Below are positions 18,183-26,156 of a stretch of 64,000 nt of DNA, in pieces. Source of the DNA: Nodularia sp034931045 (GTDB lineage Bacteria; Cyanobacteriota; Cyanobacteriia; Cyanobacteriales; Nostocaceae). The position numbers and the translations under genes are program-made. The number at the start of each line of letters is the position of its first letter. The first letter of the stretch is position 1. Where the stretch lies: positions 1 to 64,000 of the forward strand of contig NZ_JAYGHH010000030.1 of assembly GCF_034931045.1 (NCBI RefSeq), written 5' to 3'. The notes under the pieces are model-generated. The model was not told the DNA's origin and made no database searches. It was given only the letters and a program-made list of their open reading frames with translations.

Positions 18183-18365
18183 TTACAAATCGACCTCGAA
18201 AGTTTTTCCTTCTACTGTTACTTTGTCGCCTAATACTAATTTTCGTCCGCGTCGGGTTTCAACTTCACCATTGACTTTTACGCCACCATCAATAATTATT
18301 AGTTTGGCTTGTCCTCCAGTTGAGGCTACACCCATAAACTTTAAAAATTGGTCGAGTTTGATCAT
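18183..18365 (-). CDS. small S4-domain RNA-binding protein
   Basis: A 60-residue protein that is essentially one S4 RNA-binding domain: IKLDQFLKFMGVASTGGQAK, then the GGVKVNGEVETRRGRKL loop and a final strand ending TFEVDL. This matches the YbcJ/RNA-binding S4 family. Such proteins bind structured RNA, probably ribosomal; the precise target is unknown. It stands alone on the minus strand, divergent from the ABC permease at 18484. The short length is normal for the family. Confidence 0.85.
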   Translation of the reverse strand: MIKLDQFLKFMGVASTGGQAKLIIIDGGVKVNGEVETRRGRKLVLGDKVTVEGKTFEVDL

Positions 18366-18483
18366 TTAAACTAGGGAATTCACTTTATGCACGATGCTTT
18401 CATTTTAGTTTGAATAGTTGATCATCTGGCTAAGATTGTTGGTGATTAGCTATGCTGGCAATATATTGGGTTAAGGGTGCAAA

Positions 18484-19266
18484 ATGAGAAGATATTGGCA
18501 AGTATTAAAGCTATTTTGGAGTACTGCGATCGCAGCTGAGATGGAGTATCGTCTTAATTTTCTCATAGCTACCCTCAGCAGTTTGGGTAATCTCGCTGGC
18601 AGTCTGTTTGGATTATCCTTATTTTACAGTACCGGTTACACCTTTACCGGCTGGTCATGGTCAGCAGCTTTATTAGTTTTGGGAATTTTTACCTTACTAC
18701 AAGGCTTTGCAGCTACCTTTCTCGCCCCAAACCTGAATCGCATTGTCCGCCATGTCCAGGAAGGTACATTAGATTTTGTCCTACTTAAACCTATCCGCAG
18801 TCAGTTTTGGCTTTCTACTCATACCTTGTCACCTTGGGGACTACCAGATTTAGTTTTTGGCAGTCTAATCATCGGCTATGCAGGTACAAACCTGGGTTTG
18901 GGAATCAATAATTACCTCATGAGTGCATTGCCGTTATTATTCGGCTTGGCAATCCTTTATAGCTTGTGGTTTATGCTGGGTGCAACTAGCATCTGGTTTG
19001 TCAAAATATACAACGCCACCGAAGTTTTACGAGGTTTGTTAGAAGCTGGTAGATACCCTATGGTAGCTTATCCCACCGCTTACCGCTTTTTCTTTACTTT
19101 TGTAGTACCTGTGGCTTTTTTAACAACTATCCCAGCAGAAGCGATGCTGGGTCAGGGTGAAATTAATTGGACAATAGGTGCTGGAGTGTTAGCTGTGGTG
19201 CTGTTCTGGGTTTCCAGCGCTTTTTGGCGGTTTGCCTTGCGCTTTTATACTAGTGCATCAAGTTAA
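18484..19266 (+). CDS. ABC-2 type permease
   Basis: A 260-residue integral membrane protein with six predicted helices and the arrangement of the ABC-2 permease superfamily (COG3694-like). Visible cues are MEYRLNFLIATLSSLGNL near the start, then LVLGIFTLLQGFAATFLAPN and the FVLLKPIRSQFWLS cytoplasmic segment, which is characteristic of this subgroup. No ATPase or second permease is adjacent, so its partners must be encoded elsewhere. The substrate is unknown. The ATG at 18484 has no strong ribosome-binding site upstream. Confidence 0.8.
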   Translation: MRRYWQVLKLFWSTAIAAEMEYRLNFLIATLSSLGNLAGSLFGLSLFYSTGYTFTGWSWSAALLVLGIFTLLQGFAATFLAPNLNRIVRHVQEGTLDFVLLKPIRSQFWLSTHTLSPWGLPDLVFGSLIIGYAGTNLGLGINNYLMSALPLLFGLAILYSLWFMLGATSIWFVKIYNATEVLRGLLEAGRYPMVAYPTAYRFFFTFVVPVAFLTTIPAEAMLGQGEINWTIGAGVLAVVLFWVSSAFWRFALRFYTSASS

Positions 19267-19488
19267 TGCGAAAGGAAATTACTTTGCGGTTATTGGTATA
19301 AATTTGGGATTCAAGTTATTTTATTTGTACCTTGATCAGATACCCTCAGTCAAGGGGAGACAATATAGCTAAAAAAAACTCTTTTATGAATCATAACCAG
19401 AAAGCAGGTATAATTTTTTATTAAATGTTGATTCACTATTTACTGTGTATCCTTTTAGGAGTAAGCAAATACTAGGCTATTGGTTCTA

Positions 19489-20760
19489 ATGCAGAGCAAT
19501 ACATTTCTAATTCAGAGATTGAGAGACAAATTTTTAGCTCAAAATTTGAGTGAATTTCATGTTGTTCTCCCACAAAATAATTTGAATCTTGAAAATAAAA
19601 CACGTTCAAATATCTTTTCTTGGCGTGGTCAGTTTTCTCCTCAATTAATTGAAAATTTGCTCCTTTCATATTGTCCCAAAAAAGCTAAAATACTTGATCC
19701 TTTTGCAGGCAGTGGAACGACTCTTTACGAGGCTGCCTGTTTTGGATTACAAGCTTATGGATGTGAAGTCAATCCAGCAGCTTGGATTTTGAGTAGAACT
19801 TATCAACTAATGAATTTACAATTAGAAAACCGGGAGATGCTAGTTAGTTCAATCACAGAAAAGTTAGAAACTTATTTTCCGAAACCTCAGCTTTTTGATA
19901 ATTCTCAGACTAGGGAATTAAGTGTTGCCGAGTTTGAAAAATTTATTCCTGATTTATATAAAGAAACTAATTACTGGGAAACAATTATTCTCGACACCTT
20001 TGTAATACTACTAGATTTGGCAAATAATAAGCTAACTACAGAGTATATACATAATATTTGCTATAAGCTTTGCCAAGTTATAAAAAATTTTCCTTACTCC
20101 CCAGCACCAATCACTGCCTTATTATGTGATGCTCGCTCCCTTCCTATTGATACTGATAGTATAGACTTTGTTATTACATCGCCCCCATATATTAATGTAT
20201 TTAATTATCATCAAAACTATAGACTTTCAGCAGAAGCACTGGGTTGGGATTTACTAAAAATTGCTAAATCTGAAATTGGTTCAAATAGAGCAAATCGAAA
20301 AAATCGATTTTTTACAGTAGTTCAGTATTGCTTAGACATGGCTTTTGTTCTTAGAGAGCTACAAAGAGTTTGTACATACGATGCCAGAATTATATTTGTA
20401 GTAGGTCATGAATCAAATGTTTTAGGTGTCCCATTTTACAACTCACAAATCATTTCAGAGCTTTCAACTCAGTCTAACTTGTTTGAATTGAACCTTACAC
20501 AAAAACGCATCTTTAAAAACAAATTTGGTAAGGTTGTCCGTGAAGATTTACTTAACCTTTCTAATAAAAACTCTAGCTTATCTGTAGAAGATACTGAGGA
20601 AATTGCTAGAAATATTGCGCGGAAAGTTATGAATGATGGATTAGTAATTGTTTCGGAACAAAATAAGCCTGCTCTTATGGAAGCAATTGAGAAGATATCT
20701 AATTTAAGTAAGTCTCCTCTCTACAATCTTCAGACTACGAATTACTACCAAAAAGCTTAA
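19489..20760 (+). CDS. DNA methyltransferase (SPPY type) of a type II R-M system
   Basis: About 423 residues. The SAM-binding motif DPFAGSGTTLYEA comes first (about residues 70-82), and the catalytic motif ITSPPYINVFNYH follows roughly 150 residues later. An SPPY tetrad is typical of N4-cytosine methyltransferases, though some N6-adenine enzymes share it. The ATG at 19489 is chosen; a TTG at 19480 is in frame and an AGGAG at 19457-19461 suits it no worse. The next gene, a Bpu10I-like nuclease, starts 25 bases downstream, so this is its protecting methylase. The region looks AT-rich, and I saw no HIP1 site in it, unlike the flanks. Confidence 0.85.
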   Translation: MQSNTFLIQRLRDKFLAQNLSEFHVVLPQNNLNLENKTRSNIFSWRGQFSPQLIENLLLSYCPKKAKILDPFAGSGTTLYEAACFGLQAYGCEVNPAAWILSRTYQLMNLQLENREMLVSSITEKLETYFPKPQLFDNSQTRELSVAEFEKFIPDLYKETNYWETIILDTFVILLDLANNKLTTEYIHNICYKLCQVIKNFPYSPAPITALLCDARSLPIDTDSIDFVITSPPYINVFNYHQNYRLSAEALGWDLLKIAKSEIGSNRANRKNRFFTVVQYCLDMAFVLRELQRVCTYDARIIFVVGHESNVLGVPFYNSQIISELSTQSNLFELNLTQKRIFKNKFGKVVREDLLNLSNKNSSLSVEDTEEIARNIARKVMNDGLVIVSEQNKPALMEAIEKISNLSKSPLYNLQTTNYYQKA

Positions 20761-20785
20761 TTTTTTTAATATCAAAAATACAATA

Positions 20786-21697
20786 ATGCCTCAACTACCA
20801 ACTCCTCACTATGATAAAATTATTGCTTGCTTAAAAAATCCTAGATTACCGGATGCCGATAAAGAAAGATTTGAAGAAGCTGTAAAGAAGTATAAGCAAT
20901 GGATTCAAGCACTAGAATCAGTGGAACAAGGACAACCTGATACTGTTCAAAAATTAGTTGAAGCAACAAATCAATATAAAAGATTCATTGAACTCGATTT
21001 AATCTTCGATAGCCAAGATAATTTTCTTTATCGACAGAAGGGACAACTTAAACTTGACAATACTATTCTTGAAGAATTTCTTCCTCAAGTAATTTATCGA
21101 AGTTTGAAAGGAATAGATGATACATTTGAAGTCGGACCTAAAAAAACTTTTGCAGGGTTAAGCTTTTTATCTTCACTAGGAAATCCAGGAATAGGTGGGG
21201 AACCTACACTAAGAACAAAAAACCAAGATTTTGTTTTAGGCAAAAAACTTTACTTAAAAACTTCGTTTGATAGTCAGTTTACAAATTCTAAGCTGGTAGA
21301 GTCTTATCTTGGATATGTTTGTGCTGAATGTAAGACAAACTTAGATAAAACAATGTTTCAAGAGGCTGTAGCTACCAGTAGGGATCTAAAATTAGCAGTT
21401 CCTAGTTCACTTTACTTTTTAGTATGTGAGTTTCTTGATATGACTCCGGTTTCTATTACAGCTACTCAAATTGATGATGTGTTAATTGTTAGAAAATCGA
21501 AACGTATATCTGCAAATATTCGCCAAGAATATAAAACTCCAGAGTCAAGACAGCAACATAGACAAGAGTATGCCGATTTTATTGAGATGTCAAAGTACTA
21601 TCCTGATGTTTTTCAGAAAATGATTGATAAAATTCAAACCTTGGTAGATGATACAGCCCCAAAAGTTGATCAAGTGCTGAAGCGAGGGCATTTCTGA
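20786..21697 (+). CDS. Bpu10I-like type II restriction endonuclease
   Basis: A 303-residue protein. The N-terminus (LPTPHYDKIIACLKNPRLPD, then KYKQWIQAL) resembles the Bpu10I restriction endonuclease family. A PD-(D/E)XK-type active site is plausible at SYLGYVCAECKTNLDKTMF, where the ECK triad would supply Glu and Lys. It lies 25 bases after the SPPY methyltransferase on the same strand, which strongly supports a restriction role. Classical Bpu10I uses two nuclease subunits on an asymmetric site (CCTNAGC); here only one subunit gene is present, so a symmetric CTNAG-containing site is more likely. The family call is from memory of the N-terminal pattern. Confidence 0.72.
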   Translation: MPQLPTPHYDKIIACLKNPRLPDADKERFEEAVKKYKQWIQALESVEQGQPDTVQKLVEATNQYKRFIELDLIFDSQDNFLYRQKGQLKLDNTILEEFLPQVIYRSLKGIDDTFEVGPKKTFAGLSFLSSLGNPGIGGEPTLRTKNQDFVLGKKLYLKTSFDSQFTNSKLVESYLGYVCAECKTNLDKTMFQEAVATSRDLKLAVPSSLYFLVCEFLDMTPVSITATQIDDVLIVRKSKRISANIRQEYKTPESRQQHRQEYADFIEMSKYYPDVFQKMIDKIQTLVDDTAPKVDQVLKRGHF

Positions 21698-21744
21698 AAT
21701 CAATTAAGTCGGTGTAAACTTAATCTTGTGCCAATTAAAGATGA

Positions 21745-22383
21745 TTATAAGTTACTGTTGATCCAAGTTCTAAAATTACGCGTAGCTTGACTTCTACCAA
21801 TGGTTAAACATTGCTGAACATATTCATTGATCAATTCCACAATGGGGATATTAGGAAAATTAGGGCTAGATTGAGCTTTTATATATTTTCTTCCCTGTAA
21901 CAATGAAATTTCTAAACCTTGTTTTGTATATCGCCAAAGTTCAGGAACACCCAAAATCTCATAATTATCAAATCGAGTCCGGGAAGTAATATCAATTTCA
22001 ATTGCTAAATCTGGTGGCGGGTCTATAGTTAAATCAAGACGATTTTTACCAATTACAGCAGCTTGATTTTCAATGTAAAAACAAGTATCAGGTTCCACTG
22101 CTTGGCGCATTTGTTCATTTTTGAGTGTGGTGGAACCAAAAGGTTCAAAATCAATTTCGAGGTAGTCTAATAAAATTCTTACCAACTCCCCAACAATTTC
22201 TTTATCTTTTTCGTGTTCAGGTAAAGGAACCATAATTTCTAACCAACCATCACTATAAGAAATACGTGCAGCCCGTTTTTCTCCCATTTCTGCCAAAATA
22301 TTCTCTAACTGCTGCCAACTAATATCTTTTAGCAACATTTCTTGTCCTGGTTTGACGATAATCTGTTGTAGTTCTAAGAGCAT
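21745..22383 (-). CDS. Uma2 (DUF820) family protein
   Basis: A 212-residue member of the Uma2 family, very abundant in cyanobacteria and bearing a PD-(D/E)XK nuclease fold. Matching segments are ISYSDGWLEIMVPLPEHE, then EPDTCFYIEN and the conserved DPPPDLAIEIDITSRT, followed by YEILGVPELWRY. The Asp of PPDLAIEID with the Glu of AIEID form the presumed active site. Biological role is unsettled (possibly linked to mobile DNA). It is convergent with the restriction nuclease gene, 47 bases apart. A second member is at 35771. Confidence 0.88.
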   Translation of the reverse strand: MLLELQQIIVKPGQEMLLKDISWQQLENILAEMGEKRAARISYSDGWLEIMVPLPEHEKDKEIVGELVRILLDYLEIDFEPFGSTTLKNEQMRQAVEPDTCFYIENQAAVIGKNRLDLTIDPPPDLAIEIDITSRTRFDNYEILGVPELWRYTKQGLEISLLQGRKYIKAQSSPNFPNIPIVELINEYVQQCLTIGRSQATRNFRTWINSNL

Positions 22384-22526
22384 ACCGCCTCAGATAGTGG
22401 GTGTAAATATTATTCTAAATCCGACTTTGTAATTTAGGCGATCGCTCCACCATCATCGTCTTGCTTAAATATCGCTAACTTCCGTTAAAATCAAAACTTA
22501 GGGATTATGGATAGGGAGATACAAGG

Positions 22527-23246
22527 GTGCCTACACTGGGAGTTAACATTGACCACATCGCCACCATTCGTCAAGCACGGCGAACAGTAGAACCAGACCC
22601 CGTAGCGGCGGCAGTACTGGCAGAATTAGCGGGTGCAGATGGAATTACAGTGCATTTGCGGGAAGATCGGCGACATATTCAAGACAGAGATGTGCTATTG
22701 TTGCGGCAGACAGTGCGATCGCATCTCAACTTAGAAATGGCCGCTACAGACGAAATGTTAGCGATCGCTCTCGATATTAAACCCGATTATGTAACCTTAG
22801 TTCCCGAAAAGCGGGAAGAAGTCACCACAGAAGGTGGACTAGATATTGTCGGACAAATTGCTAGAATAGGTGAGATAGTCGATAAATTGCAGAGCGCTGG
22901 TATTCCAGTTAGTTTATTCATCGATGCACAACCAGCACAAATAGAAGCATCTGTCAAGATAAAAGCGCAATTTATTGAACTACACACCGGACAGTACGCT
23001 GAGGCTAAAAGCGAAACCAATCGCCAGCAAGAATTAGCCATATTAGCTCAAGGGTGTGAGCAAGCAATAAAAGCAGGCTTACGCGTCAACGCAGGTCATG
23101 GACTCACCTACTGGAACGTTTACCCTGTAGCTGCACTACCAGGAATGGAAGAACTGAACATTGGTCATACCATAATCAGTCGCGCCGCATTAGTCGGAAT
23201 CGAAAGAGCCGTCCGCGAAATGAAACAAGCCATACAAATTCAGTAG
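22527..23246 (+). CDS. pdxJ: pyridoxine 5'-phosphate synthase
   Basis: A 239-residue TIM-barrel enzyme that condenses 1-deoxyxylulose 5-phosphate with 3-amino-2-oxopropyl phosphate to make the vitamin B6 ring. Characteristic segments are LGVNIDHIATIRQARRT, then ADGITVHLREDRRHIQD and PDYVTLVPEKREEVTTEGG, and at the end NAGHGLTYWNV with ELNIGHTIISRAALVG. Length matches the family exactly. The start is GTG at 22527, as no ATG gives the conserved N-terminus. It stands alone; GCGATCGC (HIP1) sites lie in the gene, as in native genes. Confidence 0.97.
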   Translation: MPTLGVNIDHIATIRQARRTVEPDPVAAAVLAELAGADGITVHLREDRRHIQDRDVLLLRQTVRSHLNLEMAATDEMLAIALDIKPDYVTLVPEKREEVTTEGGLDIVGQIARIGEIVDKLQSAGIPVSLFIDAQPAQIEASVKIKAQFIELHTGQYAEAKSETNRQQELAILAQGCEQAIKAGLRVNAGHGLTYWNVYPVAALPGMEELNIGHTIISRAALVGIERAVREMKQAIQIQ

Positions 23247-23303
23247 TACTGAGTGCTAACTAAAGTTAGTGCTTATACCACTACTAACTCTGAGTTCTCT
23301 TCC

Positions 23304-23334
23304 CACTCAGCACTCAGCACTCAGCACTCAGCAC
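23304..23334. repeat. CACTCAG heptamer tandem repeat
   Basis: Four tandem copies of CACTCAG (23304-23331) then CAC, just after pdxJ. This is a short tandemly repeated repetitive sequence of the 7-bp type common in heterocystous cyanobacteria. Confidence 0.75.
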
Positions 23335-23400
23335 TTTTAATGAGGGGTTGTAACTGCGAAATCCAGAAAATTGGAGTTAAATCTTTCCGCACAAACTTCT

Positions 23401-24183
23401 ATGACCTCAACAGAGTCTAACAGCCTACCCTTGTGGGTACAGCACAGAGATAAAGTACTAGAACAAAGTACCGATATCGAATGGCGCTATGGCAAATTTC
23501 CCGATTATACCCGTTCCAACGAAAACCTAGCCAAAGAAAGTACACGTAATCATCCTCAAGGTTCACTAGAAGCCATAGTGCAGAACTTGGTGAGAACCTT
23601 CGATGTAGAAGCGAACTTCAAAACCAACCCCCAGCAATGGATATCAGTTGTCAACGAAAAGTTCCGCATGAGTACCAATGGAGGCCCCAGCTACACAATA
23701 TCAGATGTAGTCGAGTCAGGAACTTACAAACTCTTAATCGGCAATACCCAACATTACAAAGCTGCTGAAGAAAACTTTGAAACATCCACAAGCCTCTTTC
23801 ACACAGCATTTCCAGAAGGATTTATGTGGGAAGTGCTAGAAGTGTTCTCAGCCCCCCCCACAGTTGCCTTTAAATGGCGGCATTGGGGACATTTTAAAGG
23901 CGCATACAAAGACAACGCCCCCACAGGAGAGACAATAGAAGTGATTGGCATGAGCGTTGCCCATGTCGCCGAGGACTTGAAAATCCTTTCCTTAGAACAC
24001 TACTATGACAACACCAAGTTCTTAGACAAGCTGACAGCAAGTGGACAACCAGAAACTGGTGAACAAAAGCAAAAACAACCAAATTTTTGGAGTTTTTTCC
24101 AAAAATTTTGGAATTGGCAAGAAAAACCTAGAACTGGCGAAGCAAAAACCAGTGCTTGCCCTTTCAGTGCTTTGATGAGGTAA
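23401..24183 (+). CDS. NTF2/SnoaL-like fold protein
   Basis: About 260 residues. The central part (about 75-215) looks like a SnoaL/NTF2-type alpha+beta cone fold: FPEGFMWEVLEVFSAPPTV, then AFKWRHWGHFKG and the IEVIGMSVAHVAEDLKILSL segment, typical of ester-cyclase-like proteins. No catalytic function can be assigned. The ATG at 23401 (MTSTESNSLPLW) is preferred to an in-frame TTG at 23371. It lies 80 bases upstream of ycf54 on the same strand, so co-transcription is possible. The C-terminal 40 residues are Lys/Gln/Trp-rich and look like a flexible tail. Confidence 0.6.
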   Translation: MTSTESNSLPLWVQHRDKVLEQSTDIEWRYGKFPDYTRSNENLAKESTRNHPQGSLEAIVQNLVRTFDVEANFKTNPQQWISVVNEKFRMSTNGGPSYTISDVVESGTYKLLIGNTQHYKAAEENFETSTSLFHTAFPEGFMWEVLEVFSAPPTVAFKWRHWGHFKGAYKDNAPTGETIEVIGMSVAHVAEDLKILSLEHYYDNTKFLDKLTASGQPETGEQKQKQPNFWSFFQKFWNWQEKPRTGEAKTSACPFSALMR

Positions 24184-24263
24184 TTCTGGTTTAATTATTT
24201 TTTAGGGGTACATGATGTAGCTCTGTACCCTTAAATTATTCAATAGTAAGCAAAGGTTTAAAA

Positions 24264-24593
24264 ATGAAAACATACTATTATGCTTTGGCAAGTCAAAAAT
24301 TTCTGGTTCAAGAAGAACCAACCGCAGAAGTGCTGAAAGAACGCACTCGCTACTACCATGAACAAGAAAAAGAAATTGATTTTTGGTTAGTGAACCAGCC
24401 AGCTTTCTTAGAATCACCTGAGATGGCAGAGCTAAAAGCGCAGTGTCCTCAACCAGCCGCCGCCATTATTTCCACCAATGCTCAATTTATTACCTGGCTA
24501 AAACTGCGATTAGAGTATGTAATTACAGGAGAATTTCAGGCTCCTTCCCAAACAATTTCAGATCCTTTAGCATCCCTCACCTCAGTCTCTTAA
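24264..24593 (+). CDS. ycf54: Ycf54, factor for the Mg-protoporphyrin ester cyclase
   Basis: A 109-residue protein of the Ycf54 (DUF2488) family. It is required for normal activity of the oxygen-dependent cyclase that forms the fifth ring of chlorophyll, as shown in Synechocystis and plants. The family core is clear: TYYYALASQKFLVQEEPTAE, then EKEIDFWLVNQPAFLESPEM and CPQPAAAIISTNAQFITWLK. Length is normal. Its catalytic partner AcsF is not in the window. A 176-base inverted-repeat element follows directly. Confidence 0.93.
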   Translation: MKTYYYALASQKFLVQEEPTAEVLKERTRYYHEQEKEIDFWLVNQPAFLESPEMAELKAQCPQPAAAIISTNAQFITWLKLRLEYVITGEFQAPSQTISDPLASLTSVS

Positions 24594-24596
24594 CAA

Positions 24597-24772
24597 GTTC
24601 GTAGTCAGGACTTTAGTCCTTATCTTCTAATAGAATTTATTTGTAAAAAACCGTGGCGAATTTCCTTCCTTCTTTGTGTAGTTAGCGTCCTTAGCGGTAT
24701 GTGCTGCGCGCACGCTTCCCTTTAGCGGTTCGTTCAACTTGAATTGGAAGCACTAAAGTGCTGACTACGAAC
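24597..24772. mobile_element. MITE-like element with GTTCGTAGTCA ends
   Basis: A 176-base element bounded by GTTCGTAGTCAGGACTTTAG at the left and its near-perfect inverse (AGCACTAAAGTGCTGACTACG then AAC) at the right. The inverted repeats are about 25 bases with two mismatches, and each contains a small palindrome around ACTTTAGT. There is no ORF inside. It begins four bases after the ycf54 stop. A shorter relative is at 35604-35658. Confidence 0.75.
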
Positions 24773-24894
24773 TCTCAACACGACTGTAAGAGATAGTCAA
24801 CTTCACCAGTTACGACAATTTGGGGTAGGTGAACAACCTGCCCTAAGATTAGAGAAAAAAGGCATTTTTAAATTCTTTGGAAAAAATCCAGTTT

Positions 24895-25551
24895 ATGCAT
24901 CCTAATTTTGTGCAGAAATTTGATACTTTATTTGGTGCATTAGCACTTGCATCAGCAAGTTTCATCGGTAGTATGACTTCTGTCACTGCCCAACAAAATA
25001 TTCCCATTTGTCAACCTCCTCGTTCTGGGGAATATCTTTTGCTGGTAGTCAGTCCCACCGCAAATAGTCAGAAACAGTTACTTAGTGCCTTACCAAACGA
25101 AATTCAAGCTACAACTTGCCGATATCTCACTGATACAGTGACGCGGATAAGTGGGTTTAGCAGAATTGACGATGCTAATCGTTGGGCGAGATATATAGAT
25201 AATATTGTTGGTTTAACTGCCATCATCACGACAAGACCGACGGCAAATAATATCACACCAGCACCAAATCAACCTCCAACAATCAGCTTTAATCCCCAAA
25301 TACTAGGAGATGGTTATGCTGTATTAGTAGATTATTTTAACAAACCAGAACTGGCAAATAGCGTCCAACAAGTAGTGGGAGGTAACATAGGTTTTGCTTC
25401 CTACGGACAACGCCCTTACTTACTGGCAATTTATACGGGCAACCAACGAGAAGCATACAACACATTACAAAAGCTCAACGAACGAGGTTTTTTTGCCGTA
25501 CTAGTAGATGGAAGAAAAGTAATGTTATTGCGGTCATCTGTGCGTTTATAA
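24895..25551 (+). CDS. exported protein of unknown function
   Basis: About 218 residues. The N-terminus is a signal peptide (hydrophobic FGALALASASFIGSM, cleavage probably after VTAQ). The mature part is a mixed alpha/beta protein with two similar halves: SGEYLLLVVSPTANSQKQLL and DGYAVLVDYFNKPELANSVQ each begin a strand-helix unit, which recalls SPOR-like domains, but this is tentative. The ATG at 24895 is preferred over a TTG at 24877. No named family was recognised. It probably acts in the periplasm. Confidence 0.65.
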   Translation: MHPNFVQKFDTLFGALALASASFIGSMTSVTAQQNIPICQPPRSGEYLLLVVSPTANSQKQLLSALPNEIQATTCRYLTDTVTRISGFSRIDDANRWARYIDNIVGLTAIITTRPTANNITPAPNQPPTISFNPQILGDGYAVLVDYFNKPELANSVQQVVGGNIGFASYGQRPYLLAIYTGNQREAYNTLQKLNERGFFAVLVDGRKVMLLRSSVRL

Positions 25552-25580
25552 ACTCGTACAAGTTGGAGTAAATAAACCGG

Positions 25581-25608
25581 AATTACGAATTACGAATTAC
25601 GAATTACG
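25581..25608. repeat. AATTACG heptamer tandem repeat
   Basis: Four perfect tandem copies of AATTACG, between the exported protein gene and the convergent PAP2-like gene. It is the same heptamer (in inverse orientation) as the array next to cobQ at 54115. Confidence 0.8.
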
Positions 25609-25611
25609 CTA

Positions 25612-26067
25612 CTAGTAAGCAGACCGAGCTAACCAATAGATGGTGACACCCAAAACCGAACCAGCTATCACCTGCACCGGTGTATGCCCCAGTAATTCTT
25701 TGAGACGGTCTTGGCTAAAGTCTGGTTTTTCGTGGAATAATTCATCAATCATTTGATTGAGAATTCGAGCCTGCTTGCCAGCCGCTTGACGAACTCCGGC
25801 TGCATCGTACATGACAATGATGGCAAAAACTGTAGCCAAAGCAAATTCAGGTGATGCCCAACCCAGACTTTGCCCTACACCAGCTGCTAGAGCTGTCACC
25901 AAAGCTGAATGGGCGCTAGGCATACCTCCAGTTGTCACTAAAACCCGCACATTCAGCTTACGATGTTTGACTACCTCAACTACAAGTTTTAATACTTGAG
26001 CAATTAAACAAGCTACCAGAGCAACCAGCAGCACCCGGTTATCTAAAATATGGCCTATGTCCTGCAT
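25612..26067 (-). CDS. divergent PAP2 family membrane protein
   Basis: A 151-residue membrane protein of the divergent PAP2 (DUF212, YuiD-like) family. The hallmark is VLVTTGGMPSAHSALVTALA, followed by IIVMYDAAGVRQAAGKQARI and the segment KELLGHTPVQVIAGSVLG. It has four hydrophobic helices. Related PAP2 proteins are lipid or polyprenyl phosphate phosphatases; activity for this branch is not proven. It lies just downstream of crtE on the same strand (89 bases), and an isoprenoid-linked role is a guess. Confidence 0.88.
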   Translation of the reverse strand: MQDIGHILDNRVLLVALVACLIAQVLKLVVEVVKHRKLNVRVLVTTGGMPSAHSALVTALAAGVGQSLGWASPEFALATVFAIIVMYDAAGVRQAAGKQARILNQMIDELFHEKPDFSQDRLKELLGHTPVQVIAGSVLGVTIYWLARSAY

Positions 26068-26156
26068 GGTCTTTTGGTTCGGTTAGTAAATTTAGCAGCA
26101 ATTATTTTATGAGGAAACATTTTCATGCAACCCAAAATCCCAAATCCCAAATTGAC

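Noticed and set aside
19489..21697. Reading the SPPY methyltransferase as a tRNA-modifying TRM11-like enzyme
   Set aside because: The directly following nuclease-like gene and lack of an obvious THUMP domain favour a DNA methylase.
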